Position numbers and translations under genes: made by a program | The notes under the pieces: generated by a model | The model's database searches: none | Told to the model about the DNA's origin: nothing | The model's input: the letters and a program-made list of their open reading frames with translations, nothing else | Shown here: positions 25,902 to 34,371 of the stretch, piece by piece | How the letters are laid out: every line of letters starts with the position of its first letter | Numbering within the stretch: the first letter of the stretch is position 1 | DNA from: Verrucomicrobiota bacterium | GTDB lineage: Bacteria > Verrucomicrobiota > Verrucomicrobiia > Limisphaerales > JAEYXS01 | DNA length: 64,000 nt | Assembly (NCBI GenBank): GCA_023431185.1 | Contig: JAEYXS010000055.1 | Span: 12,764-76,763, forward strand | Direction of reading: 5' to 3'

Positions 25902-27586
25902 AATCCTCCCGGCATCTTGCGTGCGACTTCGGCAACGAAATAAAGATGGCGCTCCAGCAGTTCACCCAGCAGGCAGAAACCGAAAACCAACGCCGCCATG
26001 CCCGCCAACGGCGTACCGGACAAGAGCAATAGTAACGGCATTACCAGGCCACCGATTGCAGCGAGTGTTAGACGGCCCCGGAAGATCTCACTGAGCGGGC
26101 GCAACAGATGAAGACGTGCGGATTTGCTCAACGGCGCATCCGGCGTGTGCTGATGGCTGGCAAAGATGGAGCATTCCACAGCCAGCTTCAGGGCCATGAG
26201 CAATCCCGTCATCGCGACCAGCACCATCCGGTCGCTGCCAGCAGGCATAAATATCATGATGCCAGTCCAGCCGAGCAGCAGCGCGGTGAGACCAAACTTG
26301 GGGAAGCTTAAAGACGCCTTCCAGAAAGGCCGCCGGGTATCCACATAGATCATCGCGGAGCAGAAAACCGCCACCAGACCGACCCCGGCCGCAATCCAAG
26401 CGGTCCACGACTGCAAGAGCACGGCGTGCAAGCCCAGCGCACCAACGAATTTGCCGAAGACGATCAGCTCACGGCTCAGCCAGGATTTCCGCCAGCCCAG
26501 AAAACCGCGCCAAGCCTTAAGCGGCTGGCCGAGGTGCAAGGTGCCCGCGACCATGCCGATCACCGAGATGATCAGGGCGAAGATTGTCTGTGATCGGTTT
26601 GCCAGGCCATTGATTGCTTCAAACAAACTCATGCCCACGCCAGCTTGTGTCAGCACCAGCATGATGGTGAGGGGCAGATGCGCTTTGCCCGGGCGCACTT
26701 CATGGCTGTCGCCAGAGACCAGTTCAGCCACCGGTTGACGGGAGCGATAACGCGTCGTCGGCACCGTGATGGCCGCATCCGGTGAGCTAGGGAGAAATCT
26801 TGGAATGACAGGCGCCACCGCATGAATGTTGAAGGAATGGCCATTGGTCACATGCCCATTCAAAGGGGATGACGTTTTCTCCGCTTTGGAAAGCAGGAGC
26901 ATATCGTTCTTCTTGCGATAGCCGGTGATGATCTCCGCCTTGTCCACCACGGCGATGCGAATAGCTTCGTTTGGACAAGCTTGCACGCAAGCCGGAGCTT
27001 CACCCACGCCGAGACGGTTCGCGCACATGTCGCACTTGCGCACGATTCCCAGACGTTCCGAATACTTCGGCACGTCGTAGGGACACTTCATCACGCAGTA
27101 CTGGCAGCCGATGCATTGGTCGTCCAGATGCCGCACGATGCCCGTCAGCGGGTCCTTGTCGTAAGCGAGCACCGGGCAGCCGTTCAGACAGCCCGGATCA
27201 GCACAATGATGACAGGCGGTCGTGACGTGCTTGTGAAATGACTTGGGTTGCAGGATGGAGACTTCATCCGGCTCCTCCTTGACCGGTGGCGGGACCAACA
27301 GACCAACCCCGCGCCATGTTTCATTCTCATCCAGCCCGTTCAATGAGTGGCAGGCTGTCACGCATGCCTTGCAGCCGGAGCAGACGTCCAAATCCACATC
27401 AAAAGCGTATTGCTCTCCCGGACCCGGCGGCTGCGCGGGCAACAGGCTTCGGTAATGCGCCTCCATGGCGGGCCCACTGCGCCCCTCGTGCCAGTTGGCA
27501 AACCGCTCGACAGCAGTAAGCGACCGTTGCTCGGCGAGCAACTGGTCGATCAACGTCATTTTCGGTTCTTCAGCCACAGTGATCAT
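25898..27586 (-). CDS. DmsB-DmsC fusion: four-cluster ferredoxin plus membrane anchor
   Basis: The 562-residue protein joins two subunits that are usually separate. Residues about 65-225 form a DmsB-type ferredoxin with four cysteine groups (CSGCKACVTAC, CHHCADPGCLNGCP, CIGCQYCVMKCP, CDMC...CVQACP). A linker follows, and from about 310 there is a DmsC/NrfD-like anchor with around eight membrane helices. Such modules take electrons from the quinol pool and pass them to a molybdoenzyme. As first gene of the operon, overlapping nasA, it probably wires the nitrate reductase to quinol rather than to soluble ferredoxin. An internal ATG at codon 10 is an alternative start. Confidence 0.87.
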   Translation of the reverse strand: MITVAEEPKMTLIDQLLAEQRSLTAVERFANWHEGRSGPAMEAHYRSLLPAQPPGPGEQYAFDVDLDVCSGCKACVTACHSLNGLDENETWRGVGLLVPPPVKEEPDEVSILQPKSFHKHVTTACHHCADPGCLNGCPVLAYDKDPLTGIVRHLDDQCIGCQYCVMKCPYDVPKYSERLGIVRKCDMCANRLGVGEAPACVQACPNEAIRIAVVDKAEIITGYRKKNDMLLLSKAEKTSSPLNGHVTNGHSFNIHAVAPVIPRFLPSSPDAAITVPTTRYRSRQPVAELVSGDSHEVRPGKAHLPLTIMLVLTQAGVGMSLFEAINGLANRSQTIFALIISVIGMVAGTLHLGQPLKAWRGFLGWRKSWLSRELIVFGKFVGALGLHAVLLQSWTAWIAAGVGLVAVFCSAMIYVDTRRPFWKASLSFPKFGLTALLLGWTGIMIFMPAGSDRMVLVAMTGLLMALKLAVECSIFASHQHTPDAPLSKSARLHLLRPLSEIFRGRLTLAAIGGLVMPLLLLLSGTPLAGMAALVFGFCLLGELLERHLYFVAEVARKMPGGL

Positions 27587-27648
27587 GGTCAGCGCATAGG
27601 CGCTACCCTTCTTTCAGCATGCCGAGGGCCTAAGCCTCAAATCACTCC

Positions 27649-27687
27649 GTTCATATTTTTGTAAAATTACATGAATTTTGTTCATAT
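27649..27687 (-). promoter_or_regulatory. Paired GTTCATAT direct repeats before the reductase operon
   Basis: GTTCATAT occurs at 27649-27656 and 27680-27687, 31 bp apart (about three helical turns), in an AT-rich part of the 353-bp gap (27587-27939) upstream of the fusion gene. The rest of the gap shows no convincing gene. Confidence 0.35.
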
Positions 27688-27939
27688 ATAGCCAATCTGC
27701 CTGATAGGCATGAATTTGAGGGGCAAAGAGGGGTAAAAAGCGGGAATAACCTAATGTGCCAGATGGAGTTGGAATGTTTAAATGGCCATTAAATGACTGT
27801 TGTTTTTCGTCCATCCTGACCAGCTTGCACAGTACTGCCAGATACACTTCCGCCCGTTCAGCCGACAGGGCCAAACGGGCGGAGTGGGCGTTTCCGGATG
27901 CACGCCGGATCCGCGCGGAGGAACCGCAGACCGAAAGGC

Positions 27940-29409
27940 TTAGAAGCTGAAATTCGTCTGCACGTAAACGTAGTTCGCGTCCTTCGAACCGAAGGCCGCG
28001 CCGCTCAGCGATTGCTTCACGTAATCACCGCGGAAGAAGTGGCAGTAGGCCGCTTCCACCGTGATGTGCGGGGAGACCGCATAGGTCACCACGAGATCCA
28101 GTTCCGAGCCCACATAGCTGCTGTAGGTCGGATTGATGCCGTAGCCTGTACCACCAGGGGTGGCCGCGATGCCGCCACGACGGGCACCCGTCACGGCGTA
28201 GAAGTTGTCACTCGTGTCCGCGAGCCAGAAAAACTGGCCTTCGAGCAGGACCGTCAGGCGAGGCAGCGGCTTGATGGAGGTCTGCAGACGGACGTTATGG
28301 ATGTTCTGGAGCGAGACGAAATCCATGAACCCGTAGAACTTGTGGTTCGTGGGGAAAAGGTTCTCGAATGTCTCGTGTTTGCCATCCGTAGCGTTACCGT
28401 CACCCGAGGCAAAATTGTATTCCAAACCGAGCCGCGGCGTCATGGCCATGTCCGCGAAGGTGTAACCGCCACCGGCGAAGATCGCATAAGCCTCATGGCT
28501 TAAGCTGCTCGTTGCAGCGGGCAGCGCCGGATCATTGAAATGACCGAACTGCCCCATAAGCTCGTAGGTATAATCCCAGTTGCCGATGTCGCCGGGATTC
28601 GACTTGCCGCGGATACCAATGGTGTAGATGTCGCGCGCCGAGGGCGTAGGCACCAGTCCGCCCAGTTGCAGAGTCGGTGATTTGGCGTTGGCGTTGCGTG
28701 AGAGGAAGTAGATGTCCGTGCTCTGCTTCGGCACTTTCTTGGTGGTCGCGTAGATACCGGAGAAGGTCTCGTATTCGTTCGAGACGTTGAAATTGTTGTC
28801 GTCCGGAACCACCAGGCGGCTGGTGAACATGTCCGCGGCGAACCACGGATTCTGCCAGCGAAGCTTGGCGGCATCGAAGGTGCGGCCGATATTGTTCCAC
28901 GCGAAGGCACCGACGAGGCGCTCATCACCGTAGGACAACTCCTGGCGACCAATCTTCAAGGAGACCGGAAACTCCTTGTGGTTGCCGATGGTCACGAATG
29001 CCTGATGCAAATCGATCGGACCGTCGGATTCAGGATTCGGATTGCGGTCGTCCCCGGTGCTGCTGCTGTGGCGGCCTTCCACCATGGCGCTGAACCATTC
29101 GCCGGTGTAGCCGACGCGGGGACGCACGCGGGTGAGCAGATAGGAATTATCCACATCAGCACCCGTCGCCCGGAAGTCCAAGGAACCAGGTGCGCCGGCG
29201 ATGACGATGTTGTCTTTCACCTCATAACGGAGGCGAACTTGAGCCCCGATATCCCAGGCGGCCATGTAAGGATCATCTTTGCGCAGGTAGTCATTGAGAA
29301 AGCCCTGGCTCGGGCGCACCGGTGCGGTGACAGTGTAATCACCGGCATACAAGGAACTGGCGGCAGCCAGGACAAAGGCGCTGGTGAGGAGTGTGGTCGT
29401 GTGTTTCAT
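27940..29409 (-). CDS. Outer-membrane porin, alginate-export family
   Basis: The 489-residue product has a signal peptide (about 1-22, ending LYAGD) and an alginate_exp-type beta-barrel body with alternating aromatic strands, ending in QTNFSF with the C-terminal Phe typical of outer-membrane barrels. It follows the second ATPase gene of the nitrate ABC transporter after 25 bp, so it is last gene of that operon. Context suggests it lets nitrate or nitrite cross the outer membrane; the family name comes from distant AlgE relatives and need not reflect its substrate. Confidence 0.8.
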   Translation of the reverse strand: MKHTTTLLTSAFVLAAASSLYAGDYTVTAPVRPSQGFLNDYLRKDDPYMAAWDIGAQVRLRYEVKDNIVIAGAPGSLDFRATGADVDNSYLLTRVRPRVGYTGEWFSAMVEGRHSSSTGDDRNPNPESDGPIDLHQAFVTIGNHKEFPVSLKIGRQELSYGDERLVGAFAWNNIGRTFDAAKLRWQNPWFAADMFTSRLVVPDDNNFNVSNEYETFSGIYATTKKVPKQSTDIYFLSRNANAKSPTLQLGGLVPTPSARDIYTIGIRGKSNPGDIGNWDYTYELMGQFGHFNDPALPAATSSLSHEAYAIFAGGGYTFADMAMTPRLGLEYNFASGDGNATDGKHETFENLFPTNHKFYGFMDFVSLQNIHNVRLQTSIKPLPRLTVLLEGQFFWLADTSDNFYAVTGARRGGIAATPGGTGYGINPTYSSYVGSELDLVVTYAVSPHITVEAAYCHFFRGDYVKQSLSGAAFGSKDANYVYVQTNFSF

Positions 29410-29434
29410 GCTGGCGTTTTCTGGGGGGTTGGGT

Positions 29435-30346
29435 TCAGACGGAGTGAACTAAAGCTTCTTTGGAGACGGGAGAATTGACGGGCGGCGTCACCGTTGTCTT
29501 CTGGGCAGGCGGTTGCGCCGGAGTGGAAGCGGGCGGTGGCGCGGAGTGCGCCGCCTGCTTGTGCTTGTTCTTGTGCGCGTGAATCTCGAGGAACTCGATG
29601 AGGCGTTCGCGCAACGGGTAGTAATCCGGATGCTCCATCACGGCTTTGCGCTCGCGCGGACGGGGGAAATTCACTTCGATGATATCGCCCACTTCTGCTT
29701 CCGGCCCATCCGTCATGCACACGATACGATCGCTCAGGAAGAGCGCCTCATCCACGTCATGCGTGACCATGAGCGCGGTCTTCTTATCTCGGCGCCAAAG
29801 CTCAATGAGCACCTGCTGCAACTCGTAACGCGTGAGCGAGTCGAGCATGCCGAAGGGTTCATCCAGCAGCAGCATCTTAGGCGAGAGCGCAAAGGCGCGG
29901 GCGATGCCCACACGTTGACGCATGCCTTGCGAAAGTTCAGCGGGCTTCTTGTGCATCGAATCACCCAGACCGACGACTGTGAGATAATACTCCACGATCT
30001 GGTCGCGCTCTTCCTTGTCAGCCGTGTAGAAGACCTGGTCCACACCCAGCTTCACGTTCTCGAACGCGGTCATCCAAGGCAACAGGCAGGGCGATTGGAA
30101 CACCACCCCGCGATCTGGAGCAGCGCCAATCAGCTCTTTGCCGGCGAGAATGATACCGCCTCCGGTGATGTCGTTCAGACCGGCGAGCATCGAGAGCACG
30201 GTGGACTTGCCGCAGCCCGAATGGCCGATGAGCGTGATGAACTCGCCCTTCTTGATGTTGAGGTTGAAATCCTTGACGACGGCCACCGGCCCTTTGGGCG
30301 TCGGATAGATCTTCGTCAGATTGGAAAGCTGCACATAGTCGCTCAT
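29435..30346 (-). CDS. nrtD: Nitrate ABC transporter ATPase NrtD-like
   Basis: The 303-residue ATPase has Walker A GHSGCGKST (about 42-50), signature LSQGMRQRV, Walker B LLLDEPFGMLD and the H-loop VTHDVDEA intact. The pattern fits the NrtD/SsuB/TauB nitrate group. Its last 50 residues form a Lys/Ala/Pro-rich tail that is not part of the ATPase fold. It overlaps the other ATPase gene by 4 bp (ATGA). It powers nitrate/nitrite import with the NrtB permease. Confidence 0.88.
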   Translation of the reverse strand: MSDYVQLSNLTKIYPTPKGPVAVVKDFNLNIKKGEFITLIGHSGCGKSTVLSMLAGLNDITGGGIILAGKELIGAAPDRGVVFQSPCLLPWMTAFENVKLGVDQVFYTADKEERDQIVEYYLTVVGLGDSMHKKPAELSQGMRQRVGIARAFALSPKMLLLDEPFGMLDSLTRYELQQVLIELWRRDKKTALMVTHDVDEALFLSDRIVCMTDGPEAEVGDIIEVNFPRPRERKAVMEHPDYYPLRERLIEFLEIHAHKNKHKQAAHSAPPPASTPAQPPAQKTTVTPPVNSPVSKEALVHSV

Positions 30347-31260
30347 ACTTCGACCTCCACTTTCTCGACTTTCACTTCACTGCGGCGACGAGGCCGGGGC
30401 TTGGGACCAAACAGTTCGCGGGTGATGGACAGATCCTCGGGCTCGATGTCCGGCAGGACCAGCTTCTTGGTCACGGCGGCAGTGCGCTGCTGGCGGGAGC
30501 TCAAAAGGAAATCAACGACCTCACGGCGGATGCGCTTGAACACCGGGTCATGATTGATGGCCTTGCGGTCACGCGGACGCTCGATGTCCACCTGGAAGGA
30601 AGGTCCGAGTGTGGCATTCGGTCCGGCGGTCAGCGGGATAATGCGGTCGGCGAGGTAGATGCCCTCATCCGGATCGTTCGTGATGAGTACCACCGTCTTC
30701 TTGTTCTCCTGCCAGATGCGGGAAATCTCATCCTGCAACGTGGCGCGGGTCAGCGCGTCCAGAGCACCGAGTGGTTCATCCAGCAAAAGGATTTGCGGGT
30801 CCATCGCGAGCGCACGGGCCACGCTCACGCGCTGGCGCATACCGCCGGAAAGTTCGCTGGGCTTCTTATCGCGCGCCGGAGTGAGATTTACCATGCCGAT
30901 GTAACGCTCCACGTGCTGCTGCTTCTTGGCAGCCGCCCAGTTGGGGAAAACCTGATCCACGGCCAGATAGATGTTTTCGTAAACGCTCAACCACGGCAGC
31001 AGCGAGTAGTTCTGGAATACCACACCGCGATCCGGACCGGGTTCTTTGATCTCCAGATCGTTCAGCGTCACCGTGCCGGTATCAGGATGGATGAGCCCCG
31101 CGATCATGTTCATCAAGGTGCTCTTGCCGGCGCCGGAGTAACCGACGATGGCCACGAACTCGCCCTTCTCGATGCTCAGGTTCAAATCCTTGAGCACCTC
31201 GTTGCGCTGGCCCTTGGCACCGAAGCCCTTGTTGACGTTTTTTAGTTCAAGAAATGCCAT
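30343..31260 (-). CDS. Nitrate ABC transporter ATPase NrtC-like, altered H-loop
   Basis: The 305-residue ATPase has Walker A GYSGAGKST (about 40-48), signature LSGGMRQRV and Walker B LLLDEPLGALD. At the H-loop the usual histidine is N195 (ITNDPDEG, codon AAC). It lacks the C-terminal NrtA-like domain of cyanobacterial NrtC and instead ends in a basic tail. Together with the NrtD-like ATPase it probably forms an asymmetric heterodimer in which one site hydrolyses ATP less well. It lies 26 bp after the permease gene. Confidence 0.85.
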   Translation of the reverse strand: MAFLELKNVNKGFGAKGQRNEVLKDLNLSIEKGEFVAIVGYSGAGKSTLMNMIAGLIHPDTGTVTLNDLEIKEPGPDRGVVFQNYSLLPWLSVYENIYLAVDQVFPNWAAAKKQQHVERYIGMVNLTPARDKKPSELSGGMRQRVSVARALAMDPQILLLDEPLGALDALTRATLQDEISRIWQENKKTVVLITNDPDEGIYLADRIIPLTAGPNATLGPSFQVDIERPRDRKAINHDPVFKRIRREVVDFLLSSRQQRTAAVTKKLVLPDIEPEDLSITRELFGPKPRPRRRSEVKVEKVEVEV

Positions 31261-31286
31261 GGCATTCAGAGTTAAGGATTTTTGCC

Positions 31287-32126
31287 TTAAGCGGTCTTGA
31301 AACGGCGTTCCACCACGCTCATCAGACGGTCGAGGACGAACCCGACCACACCGATCATGAGGATGCAGAGGATGATCTGCTCGTAGATGAGCGCATTATA
31401 CTGCTGCCAGAGGAAGCCGCCTACACCCGGACGGCCGGTGAGCATCTCGGCGGCCACGATCACGAGCCACGCGATACCCAGGCTCAGGCGGAAACCGGTG
31501 AACATGTAAGGCAGCGTGGCCGGGATCATCACCTTGGTGAGCGTCTTCCAGCGGGAGAGTTTCAAGACCTTGGCGACGTTCAAGTAATCTTGCGGGATGG
31601 CGCGCACGCCCACCGCCGTGTTCAACACGGTCGGCCACATGGCGCAGATGGCGATGGTGAAGAGCGCCGCGAGGTCACTCGCATTCTTGCCCGCACCGAG
31701 GAAGAGCACCATGCCGAGCGGCAACCACGCGAGCGGCGAGACCGGGCGCAGCACCTGGATGATCGGGTCAGCCATCTTGGTGAAGGATTTCGACAGCCCC
31801 AGGAAGAACCCAAGCGGCGTGCCGATGAGGAGCGCGATGAAGTAGCCCTTGGCCACCAAGATCAGCGAGAGCCAGGTGAAACGCAGGATGCCCTGGTCCA
31901 ACTCGCCGCGATGCGCGAACGGCTCCATCACGTAGGGCTTGCTGGATTCCCACGTCTCTTTGACGTTAGGCAGCGCAGCGATGGCACCGACACGTTCTTC
32001 CGAGATGACATTACCTTCGGCGTCCTTGACGACCACCTTCTTGCCCGCAAGCAAGTGCCAGCCACCGACCACGATCAAGGCACCGATCAAGGGCAGGATC
32101 AACCAGTCCAGTTTGAATGATTTCAT
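31287..32126 (-). CDS. nrtB: Nitrate ABC transporter permease
   Basis: The 279-residue protein has an N-terminal membrane helix (8-26), a periplasmic stretch of about 55 residues, then five further helices. The BPD-type EAA-like loop is near VLKLSRWKTLTKVMIPATLPYMFTGFRLSLGIAWLVIVAAEM, as in NrtB/SsuC permeases. It forms the inner-membrane channel of the nitrate importer. It is located between the NrtS-like gene (19-bp gap) and the ATPase genes. Confidence 0.9.
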   Translation of the reverse strand: MKSFKLDWLILPLIGALIVVGGWHLLAGKKVVVKDAEGNVISEERVGAIAALPNVKETWESSKPYVMEPFAHRGELDQGILRFTWLSLILVAKGYFIALLIGTPLGFFLGLSKSFTKMADPIIQVLRPVSPLAWLPLGMVLFLGAGKNASDLAALFTIAICAMWPTVLNTAVGVRAIPQDYLNVAKVLKLSRWKTLTKVMIPATLPYMFTGFRLSLGIAWLVIVAAEMLTGRPGVGGFLWQQYNALIYEQIILCILMIGVVGFVLDRLMSVVERRFKTA

Positions 32127-32145
32127 AGATTCTAAAGAGTTAAAG

Positions 32146-32463
32146 TCAGCGGGAGGATTCAGCGTTCAGGGATTCACCATGGGAGACAACGGACGGACAG
32201 GTTTGCCTCCCGTCATTCTCCGACTGCTTCTCCACCCAGGTGGCGGCAGCGGAAACAAGCGCCACACTGGAGGTGACCAGCGGAGAGATAATCGTTTTGA
32301 AAAGGGTCAGGCCGGTGGCCTGATGATGATACCAGACATCCCCTTGATTGAGGACGGCCTGCAAGACCCCCACCGGCAAACCAACCTTCAGGACGCGCAT
32401 CCAAACGGTGCGCTGACGCATCGCTGCGAGCCAGAGGTTACGGTTGCCGGTGGAGGGTTTCAT
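32146..32463 (-). CDS. NrtS-like small membrane protein (nitrate/nitrite transport)
   Basis: The 105-residue protein has two predicted membrane helices. The segment VLKVGLPVGVLQAVLNQGD, followed by LFKTIISPLVTSSVALVSA, matches my memory of the NrtS family, small nitrate/nitrite transporters described in cyanobacteria. The last 30 residues are hydrophilic. It lies within the nitrate ABC operon between nrtA and nrtB. It could act as a separate low-affinity carrier, or modulate the ABC system. Family call moderately sure. Confidence 0.65.
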   Translation of the reverse strand: MKPSTGNRNLWLAAMRQRTVWMRVLKVGLPVGVLQAVLNQGDVWYHHQATGLTLFKTIISPLVTSSVALVSAAATWVEKQSENDGRQTCPSVVSHGESLNAESSR

Positions 32464-32489
32464 ATTCTTATCACAGTTTCGGTTTCGGA

Positions 32490-33767
32490 TCAGCCTTTGG
32501 CATTGTTCACGGCGAAGCCCTTGGCATATGCTTCGAGGTCACCCTTCGGATCGAACTTCACACCGTCGAACATCTCCCAGCCGGAGTCGTCCTGGGCGCG
32601 ATCAGTCACGCCGATCTCCTTCATCGCCTCGGTGTAGATGTCGCTGCGCATGACCTGCTTGGCGACGCCATCGTAATCCGGCTTGCCGGTGACCATGCCC
32701 CAGCGGCGGAACTGCGTGAGCCACCATTTGGCGTAAGACGGCTGCGGGTAGTTGCAGTTGCGCTTGCTGAAGTGCATGTAGAACTCGTCCTGCATCGTAC
32801 GGCCGTCACCGTAATCCATCTTGCCCTGGAGACGACCAAGGATGGTGTCCTTGTCGCAGTTGATGAAGTTCGGCTTGCTGACGATGTCACATTGTTCTGG
32901 ACGGTTGTTGAGATCGTCGAGCCAGACGCTGGTGTCATGCAGGCCTTTGAGCACGGCCTTCACAGTCTTGGGATTCTTGGCCGCGAAGTCAGCAGTGAAG
33001 GCGCAGACCTTCTCCGGGTGATCCTTCCAGATGTCTTGCGTGGTGACGGATGTGAAACCGATCTTGTCCGCGATGGAACGGGCGTTCCACGGCTCACCCA
33101 CGCAGAAGCCATCCATCTTGCCGATCTTCATGTTGGCGACCATCTGTGCGGGCGGGATGGTGAGCAGAGAGATGTCCTTGTCAGGATTGATGCCACCGGC
33201 GGCGAGGTAGTAGCGCATCCACATGGCGTGCGTGCCGGGCGGGAACGTCATGGCGAAAGACATCGGCTCACCGAGTTTCTTGGCCTTGTCCACGAAGGGC
33301 TTCAAAGCCTTGGGATCAGCGCCCACCTTGCCTTTGAACTCGGCCTTAAGCGTGATGGCCTGGCCGTTGCGGTTCACAAGCCACGGAATGATCATCGGCT
33401 TTTTCGGTGAACCAAGCAGACCCATGGTGGAGGCGATGGGCATGCCGATGAGCATGTGCGTCATCTGGTTGTCACCGCTGGAGAGCGAGTCACGGATGGC
33501 GGCCCAGTTGGCACCCTTGGCGATGGTGACGTTCACGCCGTACTTCTTGAAGAAGCCCTTTTCAGAGCCGACTACAAAAGGTGAACAATCCGTCAGCGCG
33601 ATGATACCGCAGCGAAGATTCGCGGTTTCAGGAGCGTCACTGGCATAGGTGCTGCCGACCCAGCCCTTGGGCAGACCGGAGAAGAGCGCGCCCAAGGTAA
33701 GGCCCTTGGCCGACACGCCGAGGAACTTGCGGCGGCTGAGATTGGTGTTGGTTGGCTTCTGTTTCAT
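32490..33767 (-). CDS. nrtA: Tat-exported nitrate-binding protein
   Basis: The 425-residue product has a twin-arginine signal (NLSRRKFLGVSAKGLTLGALFSGLPKG, about 8-34) and a periplasmic NrtA/CmpA-type binding domain: GIIALTDCSPFVVGSEKGFFKKYG, GMPIASTMGLLG, PPAQMVANMKIGKMDGFCVGEPWN and RWGMVTG. It binds nitrate and/or nitrite for the ABC importer. It is first gene of the uptake operon (nrtA, nrtS-like, nrtB, two ATPases, porin). A leader of about 200 nt, which may contain a short ORF, separates it from a sigma-54-like promoter. Confidence 0.92.
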   Translation of the reverse strand: MKQKPTNTNLSRRKFLGVSAKGLTLGALFSGLPKGWVGSTYASDAPETANLRCGIIALTDCSPFVVGSEKGFFKKYGVNVTIAKGANWAAIRDSLSSGDNQMTHMLIGMPIASTMGLLGSPKKPMIIPWLVNRNGQAITLKAEFKGKVGADPKALKPFVDKAKKLGEPMSFAMTFPPGTHAMWMRYYLAAGGINPDKDISLLTIPPAQMVANMKIGKMDGFCVGEPWNARSIADKIGFTSVTTQDIWKDHPEKVCAFTADFAAKNPKTVKAVLKGLHDTSVWLDDLNNRPEQCDIVSKPNFINCDKDTILGRLQGKMDYGDGRTMQDEFYMHFSKRNCNYPQPSYAKWWLTQFRRWGMVTGKPDYDGVAKQVMRSDIYTEAMKEIGVTDRAQDDSGWEMFDGVKFDPKGDLEAYAKGFAVNNAKG

Positions 33768-33788
33768 GGATTCGTTTTCTGGATGGGG

Positions 33789-33971
33789 TTATTTGGATCG
33801 GACGGCCTTGAGGAGTAAACGGCGACGGGCAAAGCAATCCACGGCTGTTTCCAGCGCAGACTTCTCCGCCCCGCACTCGGAAGCCGCCAGCAGGAGGATG
33901 TGCGACCAGCCGCTGGAGCGGCTTTTGCGCACATTCAAACCGGCTGACACTGTTGACTTCGCGGTCACCAT
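33789..33971 (-). CDS. Possible 60-codon leader ORF before nrtA
   Basis: A short frame with coding-like codon use runs from an ATG at 33971 (or a TTG at 33980 preceded by AGGAG) to a TAA 21 bp before nrtA. The product is basic, with SSGWSHILLLAASECGAEKSALETAVDCFARRRLL; there is no signal or known domain. If the promoter at 33985-33999 is real, its transcript would start almost at the ATG. It could be a small protein, a leader peptide or simply an untranslated leader. Low confidence. Confidence 0.3.
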   Translation of the reverse strand: MVTAKSTVSAGLNVRKSRSSGWSHILLLAASECGAEKSALETAVDCFARRRLLLKAVRSK

Positions 33972-33984
33972 GCCGAGCAATCAA

Positions 33985-33999
33985 GCTCCTGCTGTGCCA
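33985..33999 (-). promoter_or_regulatory. Candidate sigma-54 promoter for the nitrate uptake operon
   Basis: The minus strand reads TGGCACAGCAGGAGC: a perfect -24 TGGCAC and correct GG-N10-GC spacing, with three mismatches to the 15-mer consensus. It would start transcription near 33973 and leave a leader of about 200 nt before nrtA. Confidence 0.4.
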
Positions 34000-34049
34000 G
34001 CCGGGACAAGATGTGTTGATTAACGCGCTGATTTCTATTTCTCGAATTG

Positions 34050-34064
34050 ATGAATCGAATTCAT
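34050..34064. promoter_or_regulatory. ATGAAT/ATTCAT dyad, possible LysR site
   Basis: ATGAAT-CGA-ATTCAT contains the T-N11-A pattern of LysR-family operators. It lies about 50 bp upstream of the candidate -24 element in the 400-bp nrtA/sensor gap (33981-34371); the remainder of that gap shows no gene. Confidence 0.35.
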
Positions 34065-34371
34065 TGATGTTCCAGATGGCTTGGGAACAAGGGGCTAAGT
34101 ATCCGCGAACTCAGTGAAGCTTGATTCCAACCAATAAAATCAAGGGGACTATGCAGGTCAGATTTAGCCAGCACGCCCAAAGCACATGGCGAAAAATAAG
34201 CAAAGGCGGCATTAACAGTCAGCAGAGCTGTTGAAATGGGAACAGCAGCATGCACTCAAAAACAGGAGCTGGCGAAACGAAGTGGTGCGGGGAAATACAT
34301 CACGAAACGTAGTAACCATCGAATATCAAACTGCTACGGCTGGTCCTCCGTGGACACAGCCGCAGTCTGCG

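Noticed and set aside
27614..27874. 86-codon frame on the minus strand in the gap upstream of the DmsB-DmsC gene
   Set aside because: No ribosome site, no domain, and it covers the AT-rich promoter region with the direct repeats.
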